Notes under the pieces: generated by a model
Database searches by the model: none
Seen by the model: only the letters and a program-made list of their open reading frames with translations
What the model was told of the DNA's origin: nothing
Program-made: the position numbers and the translations under genes
Assembly (NCBI GenBank): GCA_039654915.1
Contig: CM077593.1
Span: 115,499,413-115,563,412 of the forward strand
DNA: 64,000 bases
Direction of reading: 5' to 3'
Source: Aquilaria yunnanensis
Lineage: Eukaryota > Streptophyta > Magnoliopsida > Malvales > Thymelaeaceae
In this document: piece after piece, positions 1-11,864 of the stretch
How the letters are laid out: each line of letters starts with the position of its first letter
Position numbering within the stretch: the stretch's first letter is position 1

Positions 1-345
1 GACATCTTGAATGTATCTAAAGTATGATCGGGTCACCTTTAAGGTAATCTAAATAGATGACGAGGTCACCTTGAAAGCACTTAAAATATGACTGGATCAC
101 CTTTTAGGTAACCTAAAAACATGATCGGGTTACCTTGAAAGTACACAAAAAAAGTGACCGAGTCACATTGAAGGTATTTAAAGTGTGATTGGGTCATATT
201 TAAGGTAATCTAAACAAGTGATCAGGTCACCTTAAAGGTACCTAAAGTGTAACTGAGTCATCTTTTAGAGAACTAAAAATATAACCGGGTTATCTTGAAC
301 TTACCTTAAATGTGATTCAGCCACCTTTTGGGTAACCTAAAAAAA
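1..345. repeat. degenerate short-period tandem repeat
   Basis: A unit of about 29 bp, often paired into about 58 bp, recurs from the window edge. Each unit carries a GGTCACCTT-like core followed by AAGGTA and an A-rich spacer. Copies differ by several bases each, so this is an old array. It runs off the left edge and contains no gene. Confidence 0.7.
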
Positions 346-1325
346 AAAACTAACCGCATCCCTAAACCTTAAATCCTATCCTTAAATGGTAACCTAAACT
401 AAAAACCATAACCCCTTTAACATAACCCTATCCTTAAACTCAAAACATATACCCTAACATTAAATTAGGAATATAAACGAACAAAGCGTTCGGTGAGCCG
501 TTCGGCAATAGTTTGTTTATGTTAATTTATTAGATAAACGAATGAACACAAACATAGTTTTTTGTTTGATTAGTTAAACGAATAAGCACGAACAACCTGT
601 TCGTTCATTCACATTCACAAACCACTCAGTTATATTAATTTATTTATTTGTTTGTTTATGTCTATTTATTTGTTTATTTATATATTAGTTGTATATTTAT
701 TATTATATATATTTTATACATCATACATTTTTATTAGTTTCTATCTATTCCATACACATATGATTATGCCTCAATCTCCCTCAAATCAATCTATTGTCTT
801 TGTTTCTCCAAACATAATTAATTATTTCTCTTACAATGTGAACCTGTTGCAGCACCAAGCCAAACCCCTAGCTCCAACTCATAATCTCTCTCACTAATGC
901 CTATTGTTCTATCAATCATTGCTAGTCATCAACTTTAATTATTTGTATTCATATTCGTGTTCGTGTTCATTTATTAATAAACGATTGAATACGAACAAAG
1001 AAGCTGCATTCGTTTATTATTCATATTCATGTTTGTTCTATTCGTTTACAGCCCTGGTACCTTAAACCCTAAACCTAAAACAAATATCCTTTCCCTAAAT
1101 CCTAAATCATATACCCTAAACAGTAATCCTATAACTTAAACGTAACCCAGAACCCTACCCTTAAACAAAAAACCAAGAACCCCCTCCCAAATAAAAAACC
1201 CAACCTTATCCCTAAACCCAAACCTTATATCTTAACCCTAAACTCTACCATTAAACCTAACCTAAACCAAAACCATAACTCCATAAGAACACAATTATCT
1301 CTAAACCCAAAACCCATACCCTGGA
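346..1325. repeat. degenerate telomere-like (CCCTAAA-related) sequence
   Basis: The flanks (about 346-465 and 1053-1325) are built of loosely spaced CCCTAAA, CCTTAAA and ACCCTAA words, related to the plant telomere repeat but heavily degraded. They are interrupted by an unrelated AT-rich segment at about 466-1052. No gene is visible. Confidence 0.5.
466..1052. mobile_element. candidate small insertion rich in AAACGAAC words
   Basis: This segment splits the telomere-like repeat. It begins with AAACGAACAAAG-type words and ends with reverse-complement versions (GTTCTATTCGTTTAC), which suggests a short non-autonomous element with poor inverted ends. No target duplication could be defined, and the short ORF inside has no recognisable content. 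Confidence 0.35.
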
Positions 1326-1785
1326 TTAGGTAACATTGTATGCAACTATTTCTGTATATCTAATTCAATGATTGGTCATCGATATTAGTGGTCAATTTTA
1401 AATTTTTGTTATATGTTACTGTTAATTTATAAATTATATTTTCTATTATAAACAACTAAAAATTTGACCTAGTGATTATGGTTTTTACGTGTGCCAAAAA
1501 AATGTTTAAAAATTTTTCATTTACTTTACAAGTTGAGTAGACAAAAAAAAATTTATATTTGTATAATATTTATATATTTATGTTCCACTCACTTTAAATA
1601 ATATTTTATTAATAAATAATTAAATTTATTTATTTTTAAATAAAAAAGTTTTTATTCATGTACTTCTGTTTACAAAATATCTTCCTAATTTTTACATTTT
1701 TTTGCTCAATATAAAACTCTCATTTTCTTCTCTCTCCTCTCTCTTCTCATGCCACATCATCGGCACTTTTTATTTTTAATTTTTT

Positions 1786-3475
1786 TTTGGATTGTTCTAC
1801 GGTGCCTTCCCAAGCACCTACCTTGGACACGTGTTTATGGGTGATTTGATCTACTTTCTTCAAGGCATAACTTTTGAATGCATCACTTATTACTCATATA
1901 TTGTCACTTTAACCCTAATATTTCAAACACATACAACTAGACCACTGCTTTGTGAAAAGCTCTCTGCGCTCATTTAATTTCTGTTCCTTCTTTTTCTTTA
2001 ATTCGTTCATTCATTGCTTCATTCTTTCTCATTCTTCTTTTTTCTTTTTTAATTTTTTAGTATTTAATATTAATTTAATGAATTTATTTTCTCCGCCACA
2101 AATGATAAATGGATTTTACATATACTTAGTTTTTTTTTTCTGACACTTTCATTTTCTCATTTTTGTTTATTAAGTTGAAAATTATTTGTCGCTTTCATTC
2201 CATAAAATCAATATACAAGTATTTTTTTCCTTAAAAAACAAAAAAAGAGCTTTGTGAATGATATTATATAGTTGAAAAGTATAAAAATGACCATGTGTCT
2301 CAATGCACAATCTTCTATATTACATTTTATCATGTCTTTTCTATATTTCTTTAAAAACTATTTTATCATGCCAAATATTTGGAATTATCACTCATTTCAT
2401 GATAAGATCCAATAAACATTTTAAATTTTAATGGTTAACACTAGGACACTAAGAGGTATTAATTTAAAATTGGAAACTGAGAGTCACTTTTCCCTTGCCT
2501 TGGTTTGAGTGAAAAACCATATTTTATGCCAGGTAGGTTAGTTGGGAGGAAACTTAAAAGAAAAAAAATTTAGCTGTCAATTATGAAAAAGGTTTCATTG
2601 ATTTTTTTTATAGCCAAAGTTAGACAATATTTAGTGCAATATTTTTATTGTCAACCATTGGAAAAATGATTTTTACTACTAGAGTTTTGCAACGACAATT
2701 TTTTTTAATTATTGGCTTTTAAAAAACTTCGATAGTGCTATTATAAATCTAAAATGATGACAGAACCCCTTATACCATGGTGAGATTTGAAACCAATACT
2801 TCTTAGTGTCCTGTATTAATTGCTAAAATTTGAAATATTTTTTTTATAATCAAAATAAATTTAAAATGTTTATTATATCTTATCATTGAATGATTTCTAA
2901 TTCCATGGATTTGGCATGATGAAATAGTTCTTAAGGAAATATGGAAAAGACAAAATGAAAATTTTTTGACAATATATGTATGGTCATTTTTATACTTTTC
3001 AGTTGTATGATATCGCCCACAAGCTCATTTTTATTTTTTATTTTTAAAAATAATTGTATGTTGTTTTTATGAAAATGAGAGCCACAAAAAATTTTCAACT
3101 TAATAAATTGAAAGAGGAAAATCAAAGTTTCAGAATAAAAAAATAAAAACTGAGGACATTTGAAATCCATTGATCATTTGTGAACAAAGTAAAGACATGT
3201 TAAATTAATAGCAAAATAATAAGATGTAAGAAAATCAACAAAAAAAAAAAAGAAAGAGTGAAAGAATGAAAGAAAAAGAAAGAACATGGGACAGTAGCGA
3301 ATAAGACTTTTCACAAAGCAGTGGTCTAGTTGCATGTGATTGACACGTTAGGGTTAAAGCGGCAGGATATGAACAATAAGTGATGTAATGAAGAGTTGTG
3401 CCTTGAATGAAGTAGATGAAGTCATGGTGGCCACGTGTTCAAGGTATGTGCCTGGAAAGGTACTGTAGAATAACC
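1786..3475. mobile_element. foldback element (long inverted repeat)
   Basis: The sequence from about 1786 (GGATTGTTCTACGGTGCC) reappears inverted ending at about 3475 (reverse complement GGTTATTCTACAGTACC). The similarity continues inwards for several hundred bases on both sides, with matching landmarks such as the block reading ACTAGACCACTGCTTTGTG and TAGTGTCCT/AGGACACTA. Arms of about 650-850 bp flank a short loop near 2500-2750. There is no transposase. It could be a non-autonomous Mutator-like or foldback element; target duplications were not resolved. Confidence 0.65.
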
Positions 3476-3896
3476 TTTTTTTTTTTTTTTTCCTTCCGTC
3501 TCCTAACGGGTAATCCATGTAACCGGTTAATCTTCTGTTGACATCACCAGCAACCAACGGTGAGAGATGCGTGTGAAAGCGCCGCCCCAAGTTAGCTCAC
3601 TTTTGCTGAATTCACGTCCCCTAGAACATTATATTGTCCTTTTCTAATTTTTTAAACCCATGTCATTGTTTATTTCTCTTATTATACGGAAAGAATTGTA
3701 CACCTTTCAGGAATCTAATAATTCATCTTGTATATATATCAGCCAAATTCTTGAAAAGCTCATGCCATTTTTTTATTTGTCCTTTTCTTTCTCATTTCCA
3801 TTTCAAATTTTAGTTTGATTTTTTTGGTCAACTCTAAAAAGCTTATATGTTCTTTTCTATTAAACATATTTAGGACAAAACTGTAAACACTTCAAT

Positions 3897-4213
3897 CAAT
3901 TCATTATAATTTAAATCAACTTAACTTAAAATGACTTATTTTTATTTTTATATTTTTTTATCTGGTACTAATTTTATTTAAAAATAAATATTATATAGAT
4001 GTAATAATCCATTAAAAATATAGTTTTTATAATCTAATTATTTTTTTATGAATTTTCTAGTTTTATGTATTAAAAATAAAAAATTCATAAACATGTTATA
4101 ATATCATAAAATTTACTTTCAAATGAAATTAGTTTTAGGTAAAAAAAAATATAAAAAATAAAAATAAGCTATTTTAAATTAAGTTGATTTAAATTAAAAT
4201 GAATTAGTTGTAA
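3897..4213. mobile_element. AT-rich MITE, copy 1
   Basis: A segment of about 315 bp whose left arm (AATTTAAATCAACTTAACTT...) returns inverted at its right end (AAGTTGATTTAAATT). Both arms carry runs of TTATTTTTATTTTT. It is foldback-like and non-coding. Confidence 0.6.
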
Positions 4214-4272
4214 AGCTCTAAAAAAGTCTTTATAGCTAAATAGCATGCTAAACATTTATTTGACGATTTAGG

Positions 4273-4563
4273 GCTAATTCATTTTAATTTAAGTCAACTA
4301 ACTTATTTTTACTTTTATAACTTTTTTACTTGAAACCAATTTTATTTGAAAGTCAATATTATGTAGATACAATAATCAATTTGAAAGTAAATTTTCTTAA
4401 TATTGTTTAATTTTTATAAATTTTTATTTTTTAATGCATTAAATTAAAAAAAATTATGAAAATTATATTTTTAATGAATTATTACAACTACATAATATTG
4501 GCTTTTAATTAAAATTAGTTCCACTTGAAATAAGAACATGGAAAAAATAAGTCATTTTGATAT
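4273..4563. mobile_element. AT-rich MITE, copy 2
   Basis: A second copy of the MITE at 3897-4213, again starting with AATTCATTTTAATTTAAGTC and ending with an inverted match (AATAAGTCATTTTGA). The two copies lie only about 60 bp apart. No coding content. Confidence 0.5.
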
Positions 4564-4718
4564 GTCATACATATATATATTTACTTTTTCACCCAACCAA
4601 CACCGGCAACATCATATTATAATATGCCTATACTTTGTAAAAGCTTTTGTGTATCTTTAATTTTCCTAATTTTTTCCGTATGTGACACTAATATTTTATA
4701 AATAGTATTTAAATTTGT

Positions 4719-5621
4719 TCAGAATTCAAAAGTTAAAAAGAATGGAGAGAAAGTAATTAAAGAACCTGGGCTGGCAGCAACTGGAGAGTCGGACAGCGAA
4801 GGTGCGTCGTAAAACTGATAGAGTTCGTAGCGCAGGATACAGCTGGGATAGAGAATCGCTCCGCCGCGCCTCCCCGCCATGTAGTCTCCCAAATCGGCGA
4901 TCGCACCTTGAAGACAGGCGCTGCAGTCCACGTGCGACATGTCCGCGGTACACTGCGCCAGAGTATACACCGTAAAAAAATCCGTGAAGTTCATCTGCCG
5001 CGTCGCGTACTTCTTCACTGCCGTCGTCTCCGCCGCTTCCGCCCCCGCGCTCTTCAGCGACGCCGCCAACTCCCTCACAAACCTATCTTGGTCTGTCACG
5101 TTAGAAGTAAGCTTACTGCGGAAAACAAAAAACCAAAGGAAAAAACATGGTGGTCATCGAACAATCTAAGAAGCTAACCACAGAAGAATTTTTAGACTTT
5201 ACGGGAGGTCAAAGGGGTCTTTTCTCATTAGAGAGAAAATGTTGACATCGGAGTAACTGAGCCAGCACTTGACATCCCAGAAGCAGGGATCTTTGGTGTA
5301 GGGACAATCCTGGAGGGCGTAGCCGGTGATTTGTCGGACACAGTTGGCGCAGTCGTCCTCAGAGATGTCGCCGCGGCATTGGAAGAGGCCGTAGACCTTG
5401 TCGGGGTCGCGGCCAACTGTGGTGTTGAAGAATCCGGCGAAGTTGCGGGTGGCGTTGGAGGAGAGGGAGGAGAGGAGTGTGCGGACGTTTGAGTGGTAGG
5501 TGCTGTTCTGGGTGAAGTTTCTGCCTCCGCAGTCGCGTGTGCGGACGTAATCTTGAGATTTGGAGCAGGGGAAGGTGAAGAACATGAAGAGAAGAAGGAT
5601 TGGTGAGAATCTGGCTACCAT
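4719..5621 (-). CDS. cysteine-rich repeat secretory protein, two DUF26/Gnk2 domains
   Basis: Two-exon gene: exon 1 at 5621-5203, an 87-bp intron at 5202-5116 (GTAAAG...CGCAG, phase 2), exon 2 at 5115-4719. The intron removes an in-frame stop and joins the domains in frame. The chosen Met (5621) starts a signal peptide (MVARFSPILLLFMFFTF); an in-frame Met 21 codons upstream would place extra residues before it. Each domain has the DUF26 pattern C-X8-C-X2-C (exon 1: CRGDISEDDCANC; exon 2: CTADMSHVDCSAC). DUF26 proteins are extracellular; ginkbilobin-type members bind mannose, and others are ectodomains of receptor kinases or plasmodesmal proteins. I see no transmembrane or kinase exon downstream (below 4719), so this is either a secreted two-domain protein or the stump of a receptor kinase. 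A possible donor (CCAG|GTTCTT at 4766/4765) leaves the exact 3' end open. Confidence 0.8.
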
Positions 5622-5711
5622 CGGAGAAACCAAATCCAAATGTATTGTGATTGGTATTGTGTGTGCTAAGGACATCTTTTGCAATACTTAGTGGGAATTG
5701 GGAAGGAAGTG

Positions 5712-6445
5712 GGACAGCCATTAACATCTGATACGAGGACTTTAATTGACCATGACCAAGACAATAAGTACTTATTTCTTTTTTTTTTGCCCTTTTCTCT
5801 CTCTCTTTTTTTTTTTTTAACTTTTGGGCAATTACTGTTGGTAATTATTCCCTCCGTTCCCACGAAATGTGCATCATTTGTGTTTGCACGTATATTAAAA
5901 AAAAGTGTCTTTTTTCTTCTTTCCAATTCTACCATCTTTCTCCCTCGTTTGTTCATTTTCCAATGTGTCCACACAGCACGGTCGCCTCAACCCTCTGTCC
6001 CTCCTTCGCTTCCTTGCCTCGCCACCGTCCCTCCTCGTTGTCTCTCCCTCGTCGTCGCTCCTCGCAATGGCCTCGACCCAACCTTCTCGCAATGGCCTCG
6101 CCCCTTGCTCCTCGTCCCTTGCTCGGTCGCCGCCTCACTACATTCTCGCCCCGATTTCTGCAATTTGTTCGAAGAATTATCGATTCATTTAGTGGCCCAT
6201 GATTTTGCCTCGATCTCACCTTGTGGCCGGCCCCATTTCATCTCGTCGCCCCGATTTTGCCTCGTGATCTGCCCGATTTCGCCTCGTCGCCCATGATGCT
6301 TCGATCTTATCGCGCTCCTCGCCTTGCCTCTGTGTGTGTATCAGCCATTAACATTTCATGTGACTTCAACTGACCACGACCAAGAAAATAAGTACTTATT
6401 TCTTCTCTTTTTCCCTTTCTCTGGTTTTTTAAACTTTTGGGCAAT
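5712..6445. repeat. direct repeat of about 105-125 bp flanking a GC-rich segment
   Basis: The block at about 5712-5838 (CAGCCATTAACAT... through AAGTACTTATTTCTT to TTTTGGGCAAT) is repeated in the same direction at about 6341-6445. Between them lies a C/T-rich, GC-rich segment with repeated CTCGCCCCGATTT and CGCCTCGTCGCC phrases, opening with a Stowaway-like ATTCCCTCCGTTCC. The left copy lies immediately upstream of the DUF26 gene, so it may overlap that gene's promoter. The ORFs in this core are low-complexity and were not called. Confidence 0.55.
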
Positions 6446-7104
6446 CCTTTTAGTAAATATAAAATTTGGAGCCGAAACGCCTGGATGCACAGGGTCTGGT
6501 CCAAATAAAGACACCATGTTGACCCATATCAATAGATAGTGCATAGAATAAACCACATTTAATCAGAGATTTTTTTGTGGACTACATTTAACAAAGCTTT
6601 TCTTACACTCACATTATTGTGGGGGGACAACGTTGGAGGCTTTCTGTGGACTACATTTAACAAACCTTTTCCCATAATTAAGCAGCATTTTTTTTTTTAA
6701 ATTTTCAAAATTTTTGGAAAGTAATATTTATTGAAAGTGAGAATAATAAATAATTATTCTCCAAACTGAACCAAACATAGGATTATCAAGGTTTTAAATT
6801 TCTAAAAATCTAGATTCTTACAATACTCATTCAACTAAACAACTCTCACATTATTATGGGAGACTGAGAAAAAAATACTCAGTTTATTTATCAAACCCAC
6901 CTACCTAACACTACTTAAAAGTATGAATTTTTTAACAGCCAAAATTCTAACAGCTAAAGGTGGGTCAATTATCCAATGATCTTTGCGTTGAAAATATATA
7001 TACATTATTTCCAAAGGGCTGAACGGTCAGGTCATTGGAAAGTTCAAAATTTTAATTTGCAACAAGTTGGCCGTTGGAAATTTTCAATGTAAAGAGTTGA
7101 AAAA

Positions 7105-7495
7105 AAGGCTGTTAGAAACATATTATACATATATTTTACACATAATAATAATAGTTATAAATATAATACTTCTTGTTATTATTATTAAAAATATAATAAT
7201 ATATATTATAGTTTTTTATAATGTATGCATGTATTATATATTACAATGTATGTATCATAATGTATTATACATAATAATATATAATTAAATATAATAACAT
7301 ATATTTAAAATATATAATACATATATTCTAATATATGAAACATACATTTTAATACATAATACATGCCTACATTATAAAACATTATAATATATATTATTAT
7401 TTTAATAATAATAATAATAATAAGTATTACATTTATAATTATTATTATTATTATGTGTAAAATATATGTATAATATGTTTTCTAACAGCTTCATG
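7105..7495. repeat. near-perfect AT-rich hairpin
   Basis: The left arm begins GCTGTTAGAAACATATTATA (7109) and the right arm ends with its near-exact inverse (to 7491). Pairing continues for roughly 150 bases with only scattered mismatches, around a short AT-rich loop near 7270-7330. It lies inside the candidate CACTA element. Confidence 0.75.
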
Positions 7496-9445
7496 TTAGA
7501 AATTTTCAAAGGCCAGTTAAAAGCTAAAATTTTTAATTTTCTAACTGCCCTATGCATTAGAAATTTCCAATATTCAGGCCGTTAGAAAAAATGATGATAT
7601 ATTTCCAACACAAATGCTGTTGGAAAACTAACACTCCATTTTCCAACGGCCCTTTACATTGAACATTTCTAACTGCTAAGCCATTAAAAATTTATCCAAT
7701 GGAAAATTCATATGTATTGTTTCCAATCAAATAGTAATTGTTTTTCAGAATTTGAATCATTTTAGATCATCCATCAAACACATATAATTAGTCAAGTCCA
7801 TGGGTACATAAACTTGTACCGAGTATATCTAGAAGATACCAAAGATGAGCAAGTCAAGGCTTTTGTTGGGCATAGAGCCGTAGATGAGCAGCCTTTTGTC
7901 TCTTTGATTTCCCAACTCATAAGGCACTCCATCAACTCCAGCCTCATTCAAATCAATCTCCGTTCTTTTTTCCTTCAGCTCGGAACGCACTCAATTAGCT
8001 ACTCCTGCTTCAGTTCACTACTACACAAGCTCAAAATAGTAGTATCTATTAAAAACCGATAAAAACTAAAAAATGGCTGCTTTTACTTAAATTTTACATT
8101 TTTTAACTACTTCTAACACTTTTTTAAAGAGTGCTTCCTTTGCAATACTTTTTCCTAAGTTACATAACGTTCGGTCTTGGACCTTGAACGCTCCACTTAA
8201 TACAGCAATTCTACACTTTTCTAGTTCTGCTCATCGTTTATTTGTACTACTCTTCATTTTACCACATATGATTTCACCCATGCTTCCTATTTAAAATCCC
8301 TACCCCATAATAACATGTAGTCCACCCGAAAAACATTTAAGTACAATTAATAACTTCCTATCATTCTAAAAAGCGTCCCTACCAAGAAAAAAAACTAGAA
8401 CACTATGCCAAACTCAATTCTTCTTCCACACAAAAAAAAAAAAAAACCTATAATCAATATAGAAGACTATTCACCTTTGCAAATGCTTTCTTTCCACATC
8501 CTTGTAACACCTCTTCTTCCAATTACATACACAACACAACTACAACAACTTCATCACATTCGCACAAGTAAACATCTACTCAAAGCTGGTGACTTATGTG
8601 AGCACAAAATGTTTTACTAACACCAACGAGGAATTATCTTCAAACACCCCTATATGCTTCTTTCGTTCCCCGCTACTAGAAAAGTGCTATTTTCAATGGA
8701 TATTTTTTATGGAAATCAGTCAGAAATTGTTTGTTGTGTTTAGCCACATCAAAAAAAAATTTCGTACAGCTGACTTCGGAATTTTTTATGGTTAACCATA
8801 AAAAAAGAGGGAGCGAAGAATAGCCACCGGCAGCAGGTGCCTCTAATAGTATCACGCGGTCAAATTTTCTGAAGGGTTGTGATAGCCGTCCATCAGAATT
8901 TTTTTGTTTTTGTAATTAATAGTGCATGAAAATGGTGAGGAAAAAGGAGGAAGAAGAAGAAAAGGAAGATGAAAAAAAAGAATATAGTGAGAAAGAGAGG
9001 GAAAGAACAACAACAACAATAATAATAAAAATATGGTGAGAAAGATAGGAAAGGTGGAACAAGAAAATAAGAAAATGAAGTAAAAGATGGAGAGAAAGAT
9101 ATGGGAGGAAGAAGAAGAAGAATTAGAAGGTAATAATAAGGAAGTTAGAAGTAAGAAATAAGAAGAAGAGAGAGAAGAAGGTAATGATATGGGAGAGATG
9201 AAAGGGGAAGAAGAACAAGAACAAGAACAAAAAACAAGCAAAAAAAAGTTTCTGAAAGGGATGAACAGAATTTTGTGAGAAAGATAAGAAAGTTGGGAGA
9301 AAGAAAAAGAGGTTTTGATGAAAGATGATGGTTTCATAATAGTGGAAGAGAAGGAAAATTTTTATAGTTTCAGACGGTTGGTCATTAAAAAATTCAAAAT
9401 CAAATATATGATATATTTTAAGTACATATTGTTATATATGATACA

Positions 9446-9446
<1 letters not shown>

Positions 9447-9484
<38 letters not shown>
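9447..9484. repeat. (ATT)n microsatellite
   Basis: About twelve uninterrupted ATT units. A second, shorter ATT tract lies near 9820. Confidence 0.9.
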
Positions 9485-10011
9485 GTGTATGATAATGCAT
9501 ATTTTAAATTATAATTATTATTTGTAAAAAAATTTAAAAAAATATTACTTTACTTTCTAAAATTTGAAAACTATACTTTGTAAAATATATAATTTCATAT
9601 ATGATTATTATATGAAATATTTTAAATATATATTATTATATTTTTAATAATAACAATAATAGTAAGTATTATATTTAAAACTATACATATTATTATTCTA
9701 ATACAAAATATATAAATATGATACATATGATACATTATTTAATGTATGTATGTATCATATATATATTTAATGTATATATATGATATAAGTAAATTATATA
9801 TTCTTATATATGATACATTATATTATTATTATTATTATGATAATATTTCTTTTAAATTATAATATTTATTATTAAAAATAGTTGACTTACCAATGCATTG
9901 GACCATTGATAAATTTTTATTTTTTTTACTAACAGTTTAATAAGTTAGAAATTACCAATGTGCAGGTCATTGATAATTTGTCCATTAGAAAAACTAGCTT
10001 TTTTAGTAGTG

Positions 10012-11864
10012 CAATGAATTATGTGTATAATGTGCATTTGGGCTAATGGAATGATATCATGAATTTATAGTCACCCTATTATGATTTGCATTTCAAACAA
10101 TAATTAAATGGCTACACACAGTAGTATATAACATACAATGACAATTACAAAACTATTCGGGGAAAATAACTGAGAATAACAACATTTATATAATTTATAT
10201 AAGAAGAGTTTATATAATTATTGTGAAAATTATAGTAGATATTATACTACATTAATTAAAGTAAAGATGCTTTATCTACATTTAGCAAGGTGATGAGAGA
10301 GTAATTAATTAAGAAGATAAATGCAAGATTCTACAAAATAGAGAAGCTGTTAGAGTTGAAGGGAAAAACTATAGAAATTTTAGTTAAAAAAACCCCTAGC
10401 AGGATCATGATGCAATTTATTTTCGTATTTCTTGTGCCAACGCAATAATGGGGTAAATCTTATAAATTTTTATAAGTTTTAAACTATTATTCTATTTTAA
10501 TTTCTAACCTATTGATTGCTATACTATAGTTCTAAGTCTATTAAAAATATACTATTTTAGTACTAAGCTTATAAAAATGTATCGTCTTGGTCACTCATAT
10601 ATTCAAACAGAGTGATGTTTTACACCAATTTTTGAAATCTTATTTAAATCACCTAGTAATTGTCCTTTTGTAAATATAAACTATGCAAAATAATTTTATT
10701 ATTAATGAAATATTTGAATTATCTATTTTCTCTCTCTCTATTAATTGAATTTATTCCAATTAAAAAGGAAAAAGTAATAATTTAAATTATTCATTAACTA
10801 TAAAAAAATTACTGCATAATTTAAATATAGTTATCATATAGCTTAAATTATGATTTCAAAAGTTAATATTAAATAATTACCCTAAGTTAATGGATTGCAT
10901 CTAATAAATCGAAAAGAAATATTTTAAATATGTTTAAAACCAAAATAGAATGGTTAATAGGTGGGGACCAAAAGAAGATGATAATTAAAAGCTAGAGATA
11001 GCCCATGCAATTTACCCATTGAGGATGTATGCTCAACAAAGGGCTAAATTGTACAACTTACCCTTGAACTATACCCAAAATTTACATTTGCACGCTCCTA
11101 TTTTTTTAGGACTGAATATGATGATTTATCATACATGAAGAACTAAATATGTTTTATGATTTACTGAATATGATTATACTTTTTAACATTGAGAAAACAC
11201 CAAATTCGGAATTGTGTTTGGCTAGACTTTTTTCTGATCACTAGTGTTTTTATTTTAGTACATATTCCTAGTTAATTTATTTCAAATGTCAAAATGAATA
11301 GAAAGGTGTGCAAGTGTGGGTTTCAAAGTACTTGAGAGGGATATTATGTATTCCCTCAAATATGAGGGGGAAACTGTAGGTTTAACCATACTTTTGGCGA
11401 GTTTTGGTAATTTTCCATACTTAATATTGGAATTATTGGGTACAATATTGTAAAAAGATAACTAATATACCTATGACACAACATCGATCCATAATTCTTA
11501 TAAGAGAACAAAATAAATGAATAAATAGTATAGATCATTCGGACTAGTATTCAAGGACCCAGAAGACGTGATAGATTCATGATGATCAGCAAATATGGTG
11601 CGACTATATAGACCCTATGCGGTCAACAACATTATCACAAAGGTCTAGCAGAGACAACACGGATTTGAACATAGGGCTAGGGTTCATATGGTAGTAACAA
11701 CTTTATTTGTTCTTCAGGTCTCGAAAAGGTTGTCATTTCATTTCCCTTATATAAATTATTAATACATCTTCCCTTATATACTTATAAACATGCTTATGGA
11801 TATCAGGAAAAAAAAACAAGTTATGGTATGCTTTGATCATCACAATACCCAAATTTATTAAAAG
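10012..11864. other. AT-rich intergenic sequence with a possible Mutator-like relic at about 10455-11000
   Basis: No gene is supported. The segment at about 10455-11000 opens with GGGGTAAATC and ends with CAATTTACCC. Its arms share words such as CTATTCTATTTTA and its inverse, resembling the termini of the other Mutator-like elements in this window. No target duplication was seen. The rest is unremarkable. Confidence 0.4.

Larger units (their letters stand above)
6909..10011. mobile_element. candidate CACTA-type element, degenerate
   Basis: The left end reads CACTACTTAAAAG (6909) and the right end TTTTTTAGTAGTG (to 10011), i.e. CACTA-like inverted termini. Flanking triplets are TAA and CAA, an imperfect target duplication. 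Subterminal zones on both sides are packed with short repeats of the type CCAACGGCC, TTAGAAATTTTC and TTACCAATG in both orientations, as expected for En/Spm elements. No transposase is visible. An alternative left end (CACTACTACACAAGCT at 8016) matches the right terminus well too, but its flanks do not give a target duplication. Confidence 0.4.

Noticed and set aside
6307..6556. Overlapping short ORFs on both strands around the second direct repeat
   Set aside because: They mirror ORFs in the first repeat copy at 5666-5974, so they reflect the duplication and not coding sequence.
8016..8030. Alternative CACTA left terminus CACTACTACACAAGC
   Set aside because: It matches the right end at 10011 well, but the flanking triplets GTT and CAA do not form a direct target duplication. 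Kept only as a caveat.
8852..9337. 161-codon minus-strand Ser/Leu/Phe-rich ORF
   Set aside because: It results from a purine-rich GAAGAAGAA-type stretch read on the other strand, with no family resemblance.
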